Origin: Pseudomonas sp. UMAB-08 | GTDB taxonomy: Bacteria > Pseudomonadota > Gammaproteobacteria > Pseudomonadales > Pseudomonadaceae | DNA length: 64,000 nt | Direction: 5' to 3' | Assembly: GCF_900095225.1 (NCBI RefSeq) | Contig: NZ_LT607416.1 | Location: 62,001 to 126,000, forward strand | Part shown: one piece after another, positions 44,022 to 54,158 of the stretch | Layout of the letters: each line of letters begins with the position of its first letter | Position numbering within the stretch: the first letter of the stretch is position 1 | Made by a program: the position numbers and the translations under genes | Notes under the pieces: model-generated | Seen by the model: only the letters and a program-made list of their open reading frames with translations | What the model was told of the DNA's origin: nothing | Databases searched by the model: none

Positions 44022-45471
44022 AAAAGGTTGGCGTCGGCTGGTGCCGCACTCGTTGCTGGGTCGCATGCTGTTGCTGACGCTGCTGGTCGTGCTGCTGGCG
44101 CAGGGGTTGTCCAGCGTGATCTGGTTGTCGCAATTGCGCGCCACGCAAATGGAAGGCTTGGTCACCAGCGCCCGGAGCCTCGCGCACTCCATGGCCGCCA
44201 GCGTCAGTTACTTCCGGTCACTGCCGGTGGCTTATCGTCCGCTGGTGCTCGATCAATTGCGCAGCATGGGCGGTACGCGTTTTGTCGTGACCCTGAATGA
44301 CAAACCGCTGGAAATGGACGTGCTGGGGCCAACCCCGCGCAAGACCGCAGTGCTGAACGCGGTCGACGACGTGTTGCGTCAGCATCTCGGCAGTGAACCG
44401 AATATTTCGGTGAGTTTCGTGCGACCCGAAGACCTGCGGATTTTTAACGGTGGCATCAAGCTAGATGAGCTGCCACGTTCCTGGGCGCATTACGCCTTGA
44501 GTCTGGAGCCGATCAATCCGCCGGTCCTGGTCACCCAGATCGAACTGGCGCCCGGCGAATGGCTGTACATCGCCTCGTTGCTGCCCGAACCCTACACCAC
44601 GCTCGAAGAGCAGGATCTGCCGGCGCAGCAGGTCTGGTTCATCGTGCTGACCAGCAGCTTTCTGTTGTTGTTTATCGGCCTGCTGGTGCATTGGCAAAGC
44701 CGTCCGCTCAAGCGTCTGGCCCGCGCGGCGCGGGAAATGTCGTTGGGTACGGTAGTCGAACCGGTCGTCGAAGGTGGCGGCAGCGAGGTGGTTGAAGTCA
44801 GTCGGGCGTTCAACGCCATGCGCGAGCGTATCAGTCGCTACCTCTCGGAACGCAGCCAGCTGTTCAGCGCGATTTCCCACGATTTGCGTACGCCCATCAC
44901 GCGTTTGCGGCTGAGGGTCGAGCTGTTGGACGATGAGGCGGTGCAAGCCAAATTCAGTCGCGACCTCGACGAGCTGGAGCTCTTGGTCAAAGGCGCGCTG
45001 CAATGCGTGAAAGATACGGATATCCACGAAAACATTGAGCCGGTGGACCTCAATCAGGTGCTGCATTGCCTGGTCGAACCCTACCTGTCGCCCGCCGGCA
45101 ATGGCCGTGTCACCCAGCAAGGGAAGGCCGCCGCGTTTTATCCGGGCAAGCCATTGGCGCTCAAACGCTGCATCGGCAACCTGATCGATAACGCACTCAA
45201 GTACGGGCAGAAGGCCCACCTGCATGTCGATGACGACGCCGAAGCGTTCGTCCTGCACGTCGATGACGAAGGCCCCGGTGTGCCCGAACAGCGCCAGGAA
45301 CAAGTGTTCGAACCGCATTTCCGTCTCGCCGGCAAGCAACAGCAGGGGTACGGCCTGGGCTTGGGTATTGCGCGCAATATTGCCCACAGCCATGGCGGCG
45401 AAGTGAGCCTGCAAAACCTCCGCGAAGGCGGCCTGCGCGTGACCTTGCGCCTGCCGCGAACCCACGACTGA
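44011..45471 (+). CDS. gtrS: Sensor histidine kinase GtrS
   Basis: A 486-residue membrane histidine kinase. The first helix is at LGRMLLLTLLVVLLAQGLSS, a periplasmic sensor of roughly 160 residues follows, the second helix is at VWFIVLTSSFLLLFIGLLVH, then HAMP, the dimerisation His in AISHDLRTPITRLRLRVE, and the ATPase with NLIDNALKYG and DDEGPGVPEQ. In P. aeruginosa GtrS senses glucose breakdown products and phosphorylates GltR. It is translationally coupled to gltR by an 11-base overlap. Confidence 0.92.
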   Translation: MATEKGWRRLVPHSLLGRMLLLTLLVVLLAQGLSSVIWLSQLRATQMEGLVTSARSLAHSMAASVSYFRSLPVAYRPLVLDQLRSMGGTRFVVTLNDKPLEMDVLGPTPRKTAVLNAVDDVLRQHLGSEPNISVSFVRPEDLRIFNGGIKLDELPRSWAHYALSLEPINPPVLVTQIELAPGEWLYIASLLPEPYTTLEEQDLPAQQVWFIVLTSSFLLLFIGLLVHWQSRPLKRLARAAREMSLGTVVEPVVEGGGSEVVEVSRAFNAMRERISRYLSERSQLFSAISHDLRTPITRLRLRVELLDDEAVQAKFSRDLDELELLVKGALQCVKDTDIHENIEPVDLNQVLHCLVEPYLSPAGNGRVTQQGKAAAFYPGKPLALKRCIGNLIDNALKYGQKAHLHVDDDAEAFVLHVDDEGPGVPEQRQEQVFEPHFRLAGKQQQGYGLGLGIARNIAHSHGGEVSLQNLREGGLRVTLRLPRTHD

Positions 45472-45597
45472 CAGGCCTTTTTACGACTGTTTCCTTTATG
45501 TAACCAGGCTGTGACCTTTGCGCGTCCCTTCGTTACCGTGGCGCCGAAACCCTTGGTTAAAATCTATGCAGCGCAAGCACCAGACTTGCTCACGCAT

Positions 45598-45608
45598 AAC
45601 AACAAGAA
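45598..45608 (+). promoter_or_regulatory. A-rich Hfq/Crc-type motif in gtsA leader
   Basis: AACAACAAGAA contains two overlapping perfect AAnAAnAA motifs immediately before the ribosome site AAAAGGTAA of gtsA. Such motifs bind Hfq with Crc in pseudomonads and repress translation during growth on preferred carbon sources. Confidence 0.6.
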
Positions 45609-45619
45609 AAGGTAATCAG

Positions 45620-46912
45620 ATGAATTCGATCTCCCGCCTCGCTGCTGTCATTTCCCTCGCCTCGTTGTTCCCTCTGAGCGTTCTTGCTGCGGATGCGCCT
45701 GCCGGTTCAAAAGGCACCGTGGAAGTGGTCCACTGGTGGACGTCGGGCGGCGAAGCAAAGGCTGTCGATGTCCTGAAAAAGCTGGTCGAGAAAGATGGCT
45801 ATAGCTGGCAGGACAGCGCCGTCGCCGGTGGCGGTGGTGCCGCGGCCATGACCGTGTTGAAAACCCGTGCGGTGTCTGGTAATCCACCTTCTGCTGCACA
45901 GATCAAAGGTCCGGACCTGCAAGAGTGGGGCGCCTTGGGCCTGTTGACCAACCTCGACGACGTATCGAAAGCCAATAACTGGGACAAGCTGCTGTCCAAA
46001 ACCGTCTCCGACACGATGAAGTACGAAGGTCATTACGTGGCGGTGCCGGTGAACATTCACCGGGTGAACTGGCTGTGGATCAACCCGGAAGTGTTCAAGA
46101 AAGCCGGTATCGACAAAGCGCCAGCCACCCTTGATGAATTCTTCGCGGCAGGTGACAAGCTCAAGGCAGCCGGTTTCATCCCCTTGGCCCACGGTGGCCA
46201 ACCCTGGCAGGACAGCACGGTCTTCGAAGACCTGGTGCTGAGCATCATGGGGCCAGAGGGCTACAAGAAAGCCTTCCTTGATCTCGACGAGAAAACCCTG
46301 ACGGGCGACAAGATGGTCGAGGTGTTCACCACGCTGAAAAAACTCATCGGCTACATGGACAACAACCGTGCCGGGCGTGACTGGAACCTTGCGGCGGCTG
46401 ACGTCATTCAGGGCAAGGCCGGCATGCAGATGATGGGCGACTGGGCCAAGAGCGAGTGGAGTGCCGCCGGTAAGGTTGCCGGTAAAGACTACCAATGCGT
46501 TCCTTTCCCGGGCACCCAGGGCAGCTACACCTACAACATCGACTCGCTGGCAATGTTCAAGTTGTCTGCCAAAAACAACACCCCCGGCAACCTCGCGGCT
46601 CAGAACGACGTGGCAAAAATCGCCCTCGAGCCTGAGTTCCAGTACGTGTTCAACCAGAACAAAGGCTCGATCCCGGTTCGTAACGACCTGGACATGAGCA
46701 AGTTCGACAGCTGTGGTCAGGCTTCGGCAAAGGACTTCAAGGATGCCGACAAGAACGGCAAGCTTGAGCCAAGCATGGCGCACAACATGGCGACCTCACT
46801 CGCTGTGCAGGGCGCGATCTTCGACACGGTCACTAACTTCATGAGCGACCCGAAAGCCGATCCGCAAGCCGTCGTCAAAAAGCTGTACTCGGGCATCCAG
46901 TCAGCCAAGTAA
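45620..46912 (+). CDS. gtsA: Glucose ABC transporter, periplasmic binding protein
   Basis: A 430-residue family-1 solute-binding protein with signal peptide ([20 protein letters not shown], then VLAA). The mature part starts [20 protein letters not shown], the sugar-binding-protein opening. It captures glucose in the periplasm for GtsBCD. It follows gtrS by about 150 bases, with its own promoter presumed there. The start at 45620 follows AAAAGGTAATCAG. Confidence 0.95.
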   Translation: MNSISRLAAVISLASLFPLSVLAADAPAGSKGTVEVVHWWTSGGEAKAVDVLKKLVEKDGYSWQDSAVAGGGGAAAMTVLKTRAVSGNPPSAAQIKGPDLQEWGALGLLTNLDDVSKANNWDKLLSKTVSDTMKYEGHYVAVPVNIHRVNWLWINPEVFKKAGIDKAPATLDEFFAAGDKLKAAGFIPLAHGGQPWQDSTVFEDLVLSIMGPEGYKKAFLDLDEKTLTGDKMVEVFTTLKKLIGYMDNNRAGRDWNLAAADVIQGKAGMQMMGDWAKSEWSAAGKVAGKDYQCVPFPGTQGSYTYNIDSLAMFKLSAKNNTPGNLAAQNDVAKIALEPEFQYVFNQNKGSIPVRNDLDMSKFDSCGQASAKDFKDADKNGKLEPSMAHNMATSLAVQGAIFDTVTNFMSDPKADPQAVVKKLYSGIQSAK

Positions 46913-47038
46913 TCGACTGTTGAATCACCGCTGGTTCGCCAGCGGTACACCCCAGCCGTAGTGCGTGCAGCTGAAACCTTAGCGGGTTTCACGCTGGCGT
47001 TCGGCCTGGATTCCTTGTTCTCGAACTGGATTTTTCAG

Positions 47039-47947
47039 ATGAGCTCTGTCGCTGTGTTCAGCAAGGCCTCACCGTTCGATGCGCTGCAACGCTGGCTGCC
47101 CAAGTTGGTGTTGGCGCCAAGCATGCTGATCGTGCTGGTCGGTTTCTATGGTTACATCCTGTGGACGTTTGTGCTTTCGTTCACTAATTCAACGTTTATG
47201 CCCAGCTACAAGTGGGCGGGTTTGCAGCAATACACACGTCTGCTCGACAACGATCGTTGGTGGGTGGCGAGCAAGAACCTCGCGGTGTTCGGCGGCATGT
47301 TCATTGGCATCAGTCTGGTGCTGGGTGTCGTGCTGGCGGTCCTGCTGGATCAGCGCATCCGTCGTGAAGGTTTTATCCGCACGGTCTATCTGTACCCGAT
47401 GGCGCTGTCGATGATCGTCACCGGTACAGCCTGGAAATGGCTGCTCAACCCCGGTCTGGGCCTGGACAAAATGCTCCGTGACTGGGGTTGGGAAGGCTTC
47501 CGCCTGGATTGGCTGGTCGATCCGAGTCGCGTCGTGTACTGCCTGGTGATCGCAGCGGTCTGGCAGTCTTCCGGGTTCGTCATGGCGCTGTTTCTCGCCG
47601 GGTTGCGCGGGGTCGATCAGTCGATCATTCGTGCCGCGCAGATCGACGGCGCGAGCCTGCCGACCATTTATCTGCGGGTGGTGCTGCCAAGCCTGCGTCC
47701 GGTGTTTTTCAGCGCGGTGATGATTCTGGCGCACATCGCCATCAAGAGCTTCGACCTGGTGGCGGCGATGACCGCAGGTGGCCCCGGCTACTCTTCGGAC
47801 CTGCCCGCGATGTTCATGTATTCGTTCACCTTCAGCCGCGGCCAGATGGGCATGGGCTCGGCGAGTGCAATCCTGATGCTCGGCGCGATTCTCGCCATCC
47901 TCGTGCCGTATCTGTATTCCGAGCTGAGGACCAAGCGCCATGAATAG
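47039..47947 (+). CDS. gtsB: Glucose ABC transporter permease GtsB
   Basis: A 302-residue MalF-type permease with six helices. The EAA loop is visible in DQSIIRAAQIDGASLPTIYL. It starts at MSSVAVFSKASPFDALQRWL (47039); upstream codons in the same frame do not look like protein. It forms the membrane channel with GtsC, whose gene it overlaps by eight bases. Confidence 0.94.
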   Translation: MSSVAVFSKASPFDALQRWLPKLVLAPSMLIVLVGFYGYILWTFVLSFTNSTFMPSYKWAGLQQYTRLLDNDRWWVASKNLAVFGGMFIGISLVLGVVLAVLLDQRIRREGFIRTVYLYPMALSMIVTGTAWKWLLNPGLGLDKMLRDWGWEGFRLDWLVDPSRVVYCLVIAAVWQSSGFVMALFLAGLRGVDQSIIRAAQIDGASLPTIYLRVVLPSLRPVFFSAVMILAHIAIKSFDLVAAMTAGGPGYSSDLPAMFMYSFTFSRGQMGMGSASAILMLGAILAILVPYLYSELRTKRHE

Positions 47948-48785
47948 TCAGATGGGTAAACCTTCCATCAGCATCAGCCGGGTCGCGATCTATGCGGTTT
48001 TGCTGTTGGCGGTCGTGGTGTATCTGGTGCCGCTGATTGTGATGCTGCTGACCAGCTTCAAATCCCCGGAAGACATCAGCACCGGTAACTTGTTGAGCTG
48101 GCCGACAGTGGTCACCGGCATGGGGTGGGTCAAGGCCTGGGCCACGGTCGATGGCTACTTCTGGAACTCGGTGAAAATCACCGTGCCAGCGGTTCTGATC
48201 TCCACCGCTATCGGCGCCATCAACGGTTACGTGCTGGCGATGTGGCGCTTTCGTGGCTCGCAATTGTTCTTCGGTCTGTTGTTGTTCGGCTGTTTCCTGC
48301 CGTTCCAGACCGTGCTGCTGCCAGCGTCGTTCACGGTTGGCAAGATGGGCCTGGCAGCCTCCACCACCGGCCTGGTGTTCGTGCATGTGGTCTACGGCCT
48401 GGCATTCACCACGCTGTTCTTCCGCAACTACTACGTGAGCATTCCGGATGCGTTGGTCAAGGCTGCGCGGCTGGACGGTGCCGGATTTTTCACCATCTTC
48501 GGCCGGATCATTCTGCCGATGTCGACGCCGATCATCATGGTCTGCCTGATCTGGCAGTTCACCCAGATCTGGAACGACTTCCTGTTCGGTGTGGTCTTCT
48601 CCAGCGGCGACTCGCAGCCCATCACCGTGGCACTGAACAACCTGGTCAACACCAGCACCGGTGCCAAGGAATACAACGTTGATATGGCAGCGGCGATGAT
48701 CGCCGGGCTGCCGACACTGCTGGTCTATGTGCTGGCTGGTAAGTATTTCCTGCGTGGGCTGACGGCCGGCGCGGTCAAGGGGTAA
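47940..48785 (+). CDS. gtsC: Glucose ABC transporter permease GtsC
   Basis: A 281-residue MalG-type permease with six helices. The EAA loop lies in IPDALVKAARLDGAGFFTIF. It pairs with GtsB. The start lies inside the end of gtsB, and gtsD begins two bases after its stop, so the three are tightly coupled. Confidence 0.94.
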   Translation: MNSQMGKPSISISRVAIYAVLLLAVVVYLVPLIVMLLTSFKSPEDISTGNLLSWPTVVTGMGWVKAWATVDGYFWNSVKITVPAVLISTAIGAINGYVLAMWRFRGSQLFFGLLLFGCFLPFQTVLLPASFTVGKMGLAASTTGLVFVHVVYGLAFTTLFFRNYYVSIPDALVKAARLDGAGFFTIFGRIILPMSTPIIMVCLIWQFTQIWNDFLFGVVFSSGDSQPITVALNNLVNTSTGAKEYNVDMAAAMIAGLPTLLVYVLAGKYFLRGLTAGAVKG

Positions 48786-48787
48786 TC

Positions 48788-49951
48788 ATGGCAACTCTCG
48801 AATTGCGCAACGTCAACAAGACCTACGGCAGCGGTTTGCCGGACACCTTGAAAAACATCGAACTGAAGATCGATGACGGCGAGTTTCTGATTCTGGTCGG
48901 TCCGTCGGGCTGCGGTAAATCGACCTTGATGAACTGCATTGCCGGGCTGGAAAACATCAGCGGCGGCTCGATCCTGATCGATGACGCGGACATCAGCGGC
49001 ATGAGCCCCAAGGATCGTGACATCGCCATGGTGTTCCAGTCTTACGCGTTGTACCCGACCATGAGCGTGCGCGAGAACATCTCGTTCGGTTTGAAAATCC
49101 GCAAGATGGCACCTGCGGCCATCGAAGAGGAAGTCGCTCGGGTCGCCAAGCTGTTGCAGATCGAACACCTGCTCAATCGTAAGCCCGGCCAGCTTTCCGG
49201 TGGGCAGCAACAGCGGGTAGCCATGGGCCGTGCGTTGGCGCGGCGGCCGAAAATCTACCTGTTCGATGAGCCGCTTTCCAACCTCGACGCCAAGCTCCGG
49301 GTCGAGATGCGCACTGAAATGAAGCTGATGCACCAGCGCCTGAAAACCACCACGGTTTACGTGACTCACGACCAGATCGAAGCCATGACCCTGGGCGACA
49401 AAGTGGCGGTGATGAAGGACGGGATCATTCAGCAGTTCGGTACGCCGAAGCAGATTTACAACGATCCGGCCAACCTGTTCGTCGCCAGCTTCATCGGTTC
49501 GCCGCCGATGAACTTCATCCCCTTGCGCCTGCAACGCAAGGACGGGCGCTTGCTGGCCCTGCTCGACAGTGGTCAGGCGCGTTGCGAGCTGCCGCTGGGC
49601 ATGCTCGATGCAGGCCTGGAAGACCGCGAAGTGATTCTCGGCATGCGTCCTGAACAGATCGTTCTGGCACCCGTCGAACCCAACGGCTTGCCGACCATTC
49701 GCGCCGAAGTTCAGGTCACCGAGCCGACCGGGCCGGACACCCTGGTGTTCGTCACGCTCAACCAGAGCAAGGTCTGCTGCCGCCTGGCGCCGGACGTTGC
49801 ACCGCAGGTGGGTGAATCTCTGAACCTGCAGTTCGATCCCTCAAAAGTGTTGCTGTTCGACGCCAAGAGCGGCGAGCGGCTCGGGGTTCTAGGCGCGTCC
49901 CAGTCCGCTGGGCGTGTGGGCAATGTCACTCAGATGAATCGCAACCAATGA
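48788..49951 (+). CDS. gtsD: Glucose ABC transporter ATP-binding protein GtsD
   Basis: A 387-residue MalK/UgpC-type ATPase. Walker [10 protein letters not shown] is near residue 38, then [16 protein letters not shown], signature [20 protein letters not shown], Walker [17 protein letters not shown] and the H-loop [12 protein letters not shown]-terminal OB-fold regulatory domain (about 240-370) follows. It energises glucose uptake through GtsBC and closes the gts set; oprB follows after 121 bases. Confidence 0.94.
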   Translation: MATLELRNVNKTYGSGLPDTLKNIELKIDDGEFLILVGPSGCGKSTLMNCIAGLENISGGSILIDDADISGMSPKDRDIAMVFQSYALYPTMSVRENISFGLKIRKMAPAAIEEEVARVAKLLQIEHLLNRKPGQLSGGQQQRVAMGRALARRPKIYLFDEPLSNLDAKLRVEMRTEMKLMHQRLKTTTVYVTHDQIEAMTLGDKVAVMKDGIIQQFGTPKQIYNDPANLFVASFIGSPPMNFIPLRLQRKDGRLLALLDSGQARCELPLGMLDAGLEDREVILGMRPEQIVLAPVEPNGLPTIRAEVQVTEPTGPDTLVFVTLNQSKVCCRLAPDVAPQVGESLNLQFDPSKVLLFDAKSGERLGVLGASQSAGRVGNVTQMNRNQ

Positions 49952-50048
49952 CGGGGTGCGCCGAGCATCGCAGGTTTGATCGACCTGGCCTTAACAATCG
50001 GTCAGCCAGCGACACGATGTTAGTCAATGCAAGTCACCTACTAGCGCT

Positions 50049-50059
50049 AATAACAATAA
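50049..50059 (+). promoter_or_regulatory. A-rich Hfq/Crc-type motif in oprB leader
   Basis: AATAACAATAA contains two overlapping perfect AAnAAnAA motifs just before the ribosome site of oprB (AGAGGATTTAAGGG). Confidence 0.55.
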
Positions 50060-50072
50060 GAGGATTTAAGGG

Positions 50073-51437
50073 ATGAATCAGAAAGAAGCCAAATCGCTTA
50101 CCCAATTCAAGCTGATTAGCACGCTGTCTGTTTTGGGTGCATTAAGCCTGGCTGGAAGCGTGCACGCAGCTGAAGCTTTTGATCCGAACTCGCAGTGGAT
50201 GTCGGGCGACTGGGGTGGCACGCGTACCGAGTTGCTGAACAAGGGATATGACTTTTCACTTGAGTACGTAGGGGAAGTGGGCAGCAACTTGCACGGCGGC
50301 TACAACAACGACAAGACCGCACGCTACGCGGACCAGTTCGCTCTGGGCGTGGACCTGGATCTGCAAAAAATCCTCGGCTGGCATGACGCTGAATTCAAAC
50401 TGGCGATCACCGAGCGCAGTGGCCGCAACATCTCCAATGACCGCATCGGCGATCCGCGTGCTGGCACCTTCAGTTCGTCACAGGAAGTCTGGGGCCGTGG
50501 TCAGACTTGGCGCCTGACGCAAATGTGGGCCAAGCAGAAATATTTTGACGGCGCACTGGATGTTAAAGCCGGTCGTTTCGGGCCGGGCGAAGACTTCAAC
50601 AGCTTCCCGTGCGACTTCCAGAACCTTGCGTTCTGCGGCTCGCAAGTGGGTAACTGGGTCGGCAGCATCTGGTACAACTGGCCGGTCAGCCAGTGGGCGT
50701 TGCGCGTTAAGTACAACATCACGCCTGAGTTCTACGCACAGGTCGGCGCGTTCGAGCAGAACCCGTCCAACCTGGAAACCGGTAACGGCTTCAAGCTCAG
50801 CGGCAGCGGCACCAAAGGCATGATCATACCGACTGAGTTGGTCTGGTCGCCGAAGGTCAACGACCTGCCGGGCGAATACCGTCTTGGCTACTACTACAGC
50901 ACCGCCAAAGCCGACGACGTATACAAAGGCGCCGACGGTCAGGCGCAGCCACTCACCCCGGGCGGGGAATACCAGTCGCACAGCAGCAAACATGGCTGGT
51001 GGGTCGTGGCTCAGCAGCAACTCACCACCCACAACGGCGATGCTGCCCGTGGCTTGAGTGCGTTCGCCAACGCAACCGTGCATGACAAGGCCACCAACTA
51101 CATCGATAACTACCAGCAGATCGGCCTGACCTACAAAGGTCCGTTCAATGGGCGTCCAAAAGATGACATGGGTGTGGGTATCGCTCGGATCCACGTCAAT
51201 GACGATGCGCAAGACCGTGCACGTCTGGTCAATCAAATCAGCGGGATCGACGATTACGACAACCCGAACTATCTGCCGGTGCAGAGTACTGAATACAACG
51301 CCGAAATTTACTATGGCTTCCACGTCACCAATTGGCTGACCGTGCGTCCCAACCTGCAATTCATCAAACACCCTGGTGGCGTCGATCAGGTTGACGATGC
51401 GCTGGTTGCGGGTTTGAAGATTCAGTCGAAGTTCTAA
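50073..51437 (+). CDS. oprB: Carbohydrate-selective porin OprB
   Basis: A 454-residue outer-membrane porin. The signal peptide ends near SLAGSVHA (about residue 32). The mature protein starts AEAFDPNSQWMSGDWGGTRT, the OprB opening, and ends in an aromatic-terminated strand (LKIQSKF, C-terminal Phe) as beta-barrel proteins do. It lets glucose and other sugars into the periplasm for GtsA. A strong terminator follows. Confidence 0.95.
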   Translation: MNQKEAKSLTQFKLISTLSVLGALSLAGSVHAAEAFDPNSQWMSGDWGGTRTELLNKGYDFSLEYVGEVGSNLHGGYNNDKTARYADQFALGVDLDLQKILGWHDAEFKLAITERSGRNISNDRIGDPRAGTFSSSQEVWGRGQTWRLTQMWAKQKYFDGALDVKAGRFGPGEDFNSFPCDFQNLAFCGSQVGNWVGSIWYNWPVSQWALRVKYNITPEFYAQVGAFEQNPSNLETGNGFKLSGSGTKGMIIPTELVWSPKVNDLPGEYRLGYYYSTAKADDVYKGADGQAQPLTPGGEYQSHSSKHGWWVVAQQQLTTHNGDAARGLSAFANATVHDKATNYIDNYQQIGLTYKGPFNGRPKDDMGVGIARIHVNDDAQDRARLVNQISGIDDYDNPNYLPVQSTEYNAEIYYGFHVTNWLTVRPNLQFIKHPGGVDQVDDALVAGLKIQSKF

Positions 51438-51502
51438 GCGGGCTTTAGCGCTAATCAAGGCTTTAAGACGCGCTGTCAGTGATCAAGGTATGTGTGTGCT
51501 TT

Positions 51503-51530
51503 GCGGGCAGCCTGGCTGCCCGCTTTTTTT
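51503..51530 (+). terminator. Terminator of oprB
   Basis: GCGGGCAG and CTGCCCGC pair around CCTGG, followed by eight T residues. Confidence 0.92.
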
Positions 51531-51588
51531 TGAGTCGTTTGGCGCAGAAGGGCTGGCTCGATGCGGTGTGCCCAAGGGCGCCCAGGTC

Positions 51589-52458
51589 TTAAATCAAATC
51601 ATCGTCAATCGGATACCGGCTGGCGTTGAGGCTTTCCTTGATTTTGCGCAAATGTGGCTGGAAATCCACGCCCCGGCGCAGGGTCATGCCGGTGGCCAAT
51701 ACGTCGAGCACGGTGAGCTGGATGATCCGCGAGGTCATCGGCATATAGATGTCGGTGTCTTCGGGGAGCGGAATATTCAAGCTCAGGGTGCTGGCCTTGG
51801 CCAGTGGCGACCCCTCGGCGGTAAGCCCCAGAACCGAGGCGCCGTTTTCGCGGGCAATGCGGGCCACTTCCACCAGTTCGCGGGTGCGGCCGGTGTAGGA
51901 AATGATCACAAACAACTCGCCGGTATGTGCGACCGAAGCGATCATGCGTTGCATCAGCACGTCAACGTGCGCGGTCACCGCGAGGTTGAAACGGAAGAAT
52001 TTGTGTTGCGCATCCATCGCCACCGGGGCCGAAGCGCCGAGGCCGAAAAAATGGATCTGCCGTGCCTGAATCAATAGATCCACGGCTTTGCTGATCAGGT
52101 TCGGATCGAGTTGCTGAAGGGCGCTGTCCAACGAGGCAATGGCGCTGCCGAAGATTTTTCGGGTGTAGTCTTCGGGGTTATCGTCGGCCTCCACTGCGCG
52201 GCTTACATACGCCGCACCACTGGCCAGGCTTTGCGCCAGCTGTAACTTGAGCTCGGGATAACCGCTGACCCCGAACGAGCGGCAGAAGCGGTTGACCGTG
52301 GGCTCGCTGACCTTGGCGGCCTGGGCGAGCGCGGCGATACTCAAGCGCGTCGCTTGCTGTGGGTTGAGCAGGATCACCTCGGCGACCTTGCGCTCAGCCT
52401 TGTTCAATTCGTCGAGACGGCCCTGGATATGCTCCAGGAGGTTGCGCATGCGGTCCAT
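51589..52458 (-). CDS. hexR: Transcriptional repressor HexR
   Basis: A 289-residue RpiR-family regulator. The N-terminal helix-turn-helix lies in [20 protein letters not shown], and the C-terminal SIS sugar-phosphate domain (about 125-260) contains [20 protein letters not shown] and [16 protein letters not shown]. In P. putida HexR binds KDPG and then releases zwf, edd and gap promoters. The start [20 protein letters not shown] at 52458 was chosen over a longer frame. It is divergent from zwf. Confidence 0.94.
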   Translation of the reverse strand: MDRMRNLLEHIQGRLDELNKAERKVAEVILLNPQQATRLSIAALAQAAKVSEPTVNRFCRSFGVSGYPELKLQLAQSLASGAAYVSRAVEADDNPEDYTRKIFGSAIASLDSALQQLDPNLISKAVDLLIQARQIHFFGLGASAPVAMDAQHKFFRFNLAVTAHVDVLMQRMIASVAHTGELFVIISYTGRTRELVEVARIARENGASVLGLTAEGSPLAKASTLSLNIPLPEDTDIYMPMTSRIIQLTVLDVLATGMTLRRGVDFQPHLRKIKESLNASRYPIDDDLI

Positions 52459-52604
52459 TTTATATCCTTGTCGAGCAGGCAACAGGCTGATTCGTACACA
52501 CCCTGGCAGTGCCTGTCATCGAGAGTCTTACAGACGCTGGTAAAGGTGGCCTATCGTACTGATGGCTCTCGTCTATCACCATCGGAATCTGGTTTTAGAC
52601 GAAA

Positions 52605-52623
52605 TGTTGTGGTTATTACTACA
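52605..52623. promoter_or_regulatory. HexR-type operator upstream of zwf
   Basis: TGTTGTGGTTATTACTACA has inverted arms TGTTGT/ACTACA (five of six pair) around seven bases. It is a weaker match to TTGT-N7-ACAA than the edd and gap sites, but lies where the known zwf operator lies. Confidence 0.5.
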
Positions 52624-52673
52624 TTTGATCTTGAATACTGCCTTTAAAAAAGGTATTTGTAGCCTAACTTGAT

Positions 52674-52684
52674 AAAAGAACAAA
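52674..52684 (+). promoter_or_regulatory. A-rich Hfq/Crc-type motif at zwf start
   Basis: AAAAGAACAAA contains the perfect AAnAAnAA element AAGAACAA a few bases before the zwf ATG. No ordinary Shine-Dalgarno sequence is visible here. Confidence 0.45.
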
Positions 52685-52688
52685 CATT

Positions 52689-54158
52689 ATGCCCCTGATA
52701 ACGGTTGAATCGTGCACCTTTGCCTTGTTTGGCGCGTTAGGCGACCTGGCAGTGCGCAAGCTGTTTCCGGCCTTGTACCAGCTTGACCGCGCTGGGTTGT
52801 TGCATGCCGATACCCGTATTTTTGCCTTGGCGCGTGAGTCCGGCAGTGAACAGCAGCATCTGGCTTACATAGACAGCAGTCTGCGCCGATTCGTACCCGA
52901 GGCCGAGCTTGAAGATGAGCATGTGCAGCGTTTTCAGGCGCGCCTGAGTTACCTGCATGTGGACTTTCTCAAGGCCGAGGATTATGTCGCACTGGCTGAT
53001 CGTGTGGGCGACGCCGAGCGCTTGATCGCCTACTTTGCTACCCCGGCGTCAGTGTATGGCGCGATCTGCGAGAACCTCGCGTCGGTCAACCTGACCGAGC
53101 GCACGCGTGCCGTACTGGAAAAACCCATCGGCCACGACCTGGCCTCTTCGCGCCGGGTCAACGATGCGGTCGCGCAGTTCTTTCCGGAAAACCGCGTCTA
53201 TCGAATCGACCACTATCTGGGCAAGGAAACCGTACAGAACCTGATCGCCCTGCGGTTTGCCAACAGTCTGTTCGAGACCCAGTGGAATCAGAACCACATT
53301 TCCCACGTTGAAATCACGGTCGCCGAACAGGTCGGCATCGAAGGCCGTTGGGGTTACTTCGATCAGGCCGGGCAATTGCGCGACATGATCCAGAATCACT
53401 TGCTGCAACTGCTTTGCCTGATCGCCATGGACCCGCCGAGCGACCTGTCTGCCGACAGTATTCGCGACGAGAAGGTCAAGGTGCTTAAAGCCCTGGCGCC
53501 GTTCACCCCTGAGCGCCTTGCGACGCAGGTGGTACGTGGTCAGTACATTGCCGGTTACAGCGAAGGCAAACCGGTGCCGGGCTACCTGGAGGAAGAAAAC
53601 TCCAATACTCAGAGCGATACCGAAACCTTCGTTGCGCTGCGTGCCGACATTCGCAACTGGCGCTGGTCGGGTGTGCCGTTCTACTTGCGTACCGGCAAGC
53701 GCATGCCGCAAAAGCTGTCGCAGATCGTGATCCATTTCAAAGAGCCGCCGCACTACATCTTCGCCCCCGAGCAGCGCTTGCAGATCAGCAACCGGTTGAT
53801 CATTCGCCTGCAGCCTGATGAAGGCATTTCCTTGCAGGTGATGACCAAGGATCAAGGCCTGGACAAAGGCATGCAGTTGCGCAGCGGCCCTTTGCAGTTG
53901 AATTTTTCAGACACCTATCAAAGCGCACGGATCCCCGATGCCTACGAGCGGTTGTTGCTGGAAGTCATGCGTGGCAATCAGAACCTGTTTGTCCGTAAAG
54001 ATGAAATTGAGTACGCATGGCAATGGTGCGACCAACTGATCGCGGGCTGGAAAAAGGCCGGCGATGCACCCAAGCCTTACGCGGCTGGGTCGTGGGGGCC
54101 GATGAGCTCCATTGCACTGATTACTCGTGACGGGAGGTCCTGGTATGGGGATATCTAA
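52689..54158 (+). CDS. zwf: Glucose-6-phosphate 1-dehydrogenase
   Basis: A 489-residue G6PDH. The nucleotide-binding start is [20 protein letters not shown] and the substrate-binding/catalytic segment is [20 protein letters not shown]. It oxidises glucose 6-phosphate to 6-phosphogluconolactone. It is first in zwf-pgl-eda, with the divergent repressor gene hexR. The ATG at 52689 lacks a good Shine-Dalgarno sequence. The end overlaps pgl by 14 bases. Confidence 0.96.
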   Translation: MPLITVESCTFALFGALGDLAVRKLFPALYQLDRAGLLHADTRIFALARESGSEQQHLAYIDSSLRRFVPEAELEDEHVQRFQARLSYLHVDFLKAEDYVALADRVGDAERLIAYFATPASVYGAICENLASVNLTERTRAVLEKPIGHDLASSRRVNDAVAQFFPENRVYRIDHYLGKETVQNLIALRFANSLFETQWNQNHISHVEITVAEQVGIEGRWGYFDQAGQLRDMIQNHLLQLLCLIAMDPPSDLSADSIRDEKVKVLKALAPFTPERLATQVVRGQYIAGYSEGKPVPGYLEEENSNTQSDTETFVALRADIRNWRWSGVPFYLRTGKRMPQKLSQIVIHFKEPPHYIFAPEQRLQISNRLIIRLQPDEGISLQVMTKDQGLDKGMQLRSGPLQLNFSDTYQSARIPDAYERLLLEVMRGNQNLFVRKDEIEYAWQWCDQLIAGWKKAGDAPKPYAAGSWGPMSSIALITRDGRSWYGDI

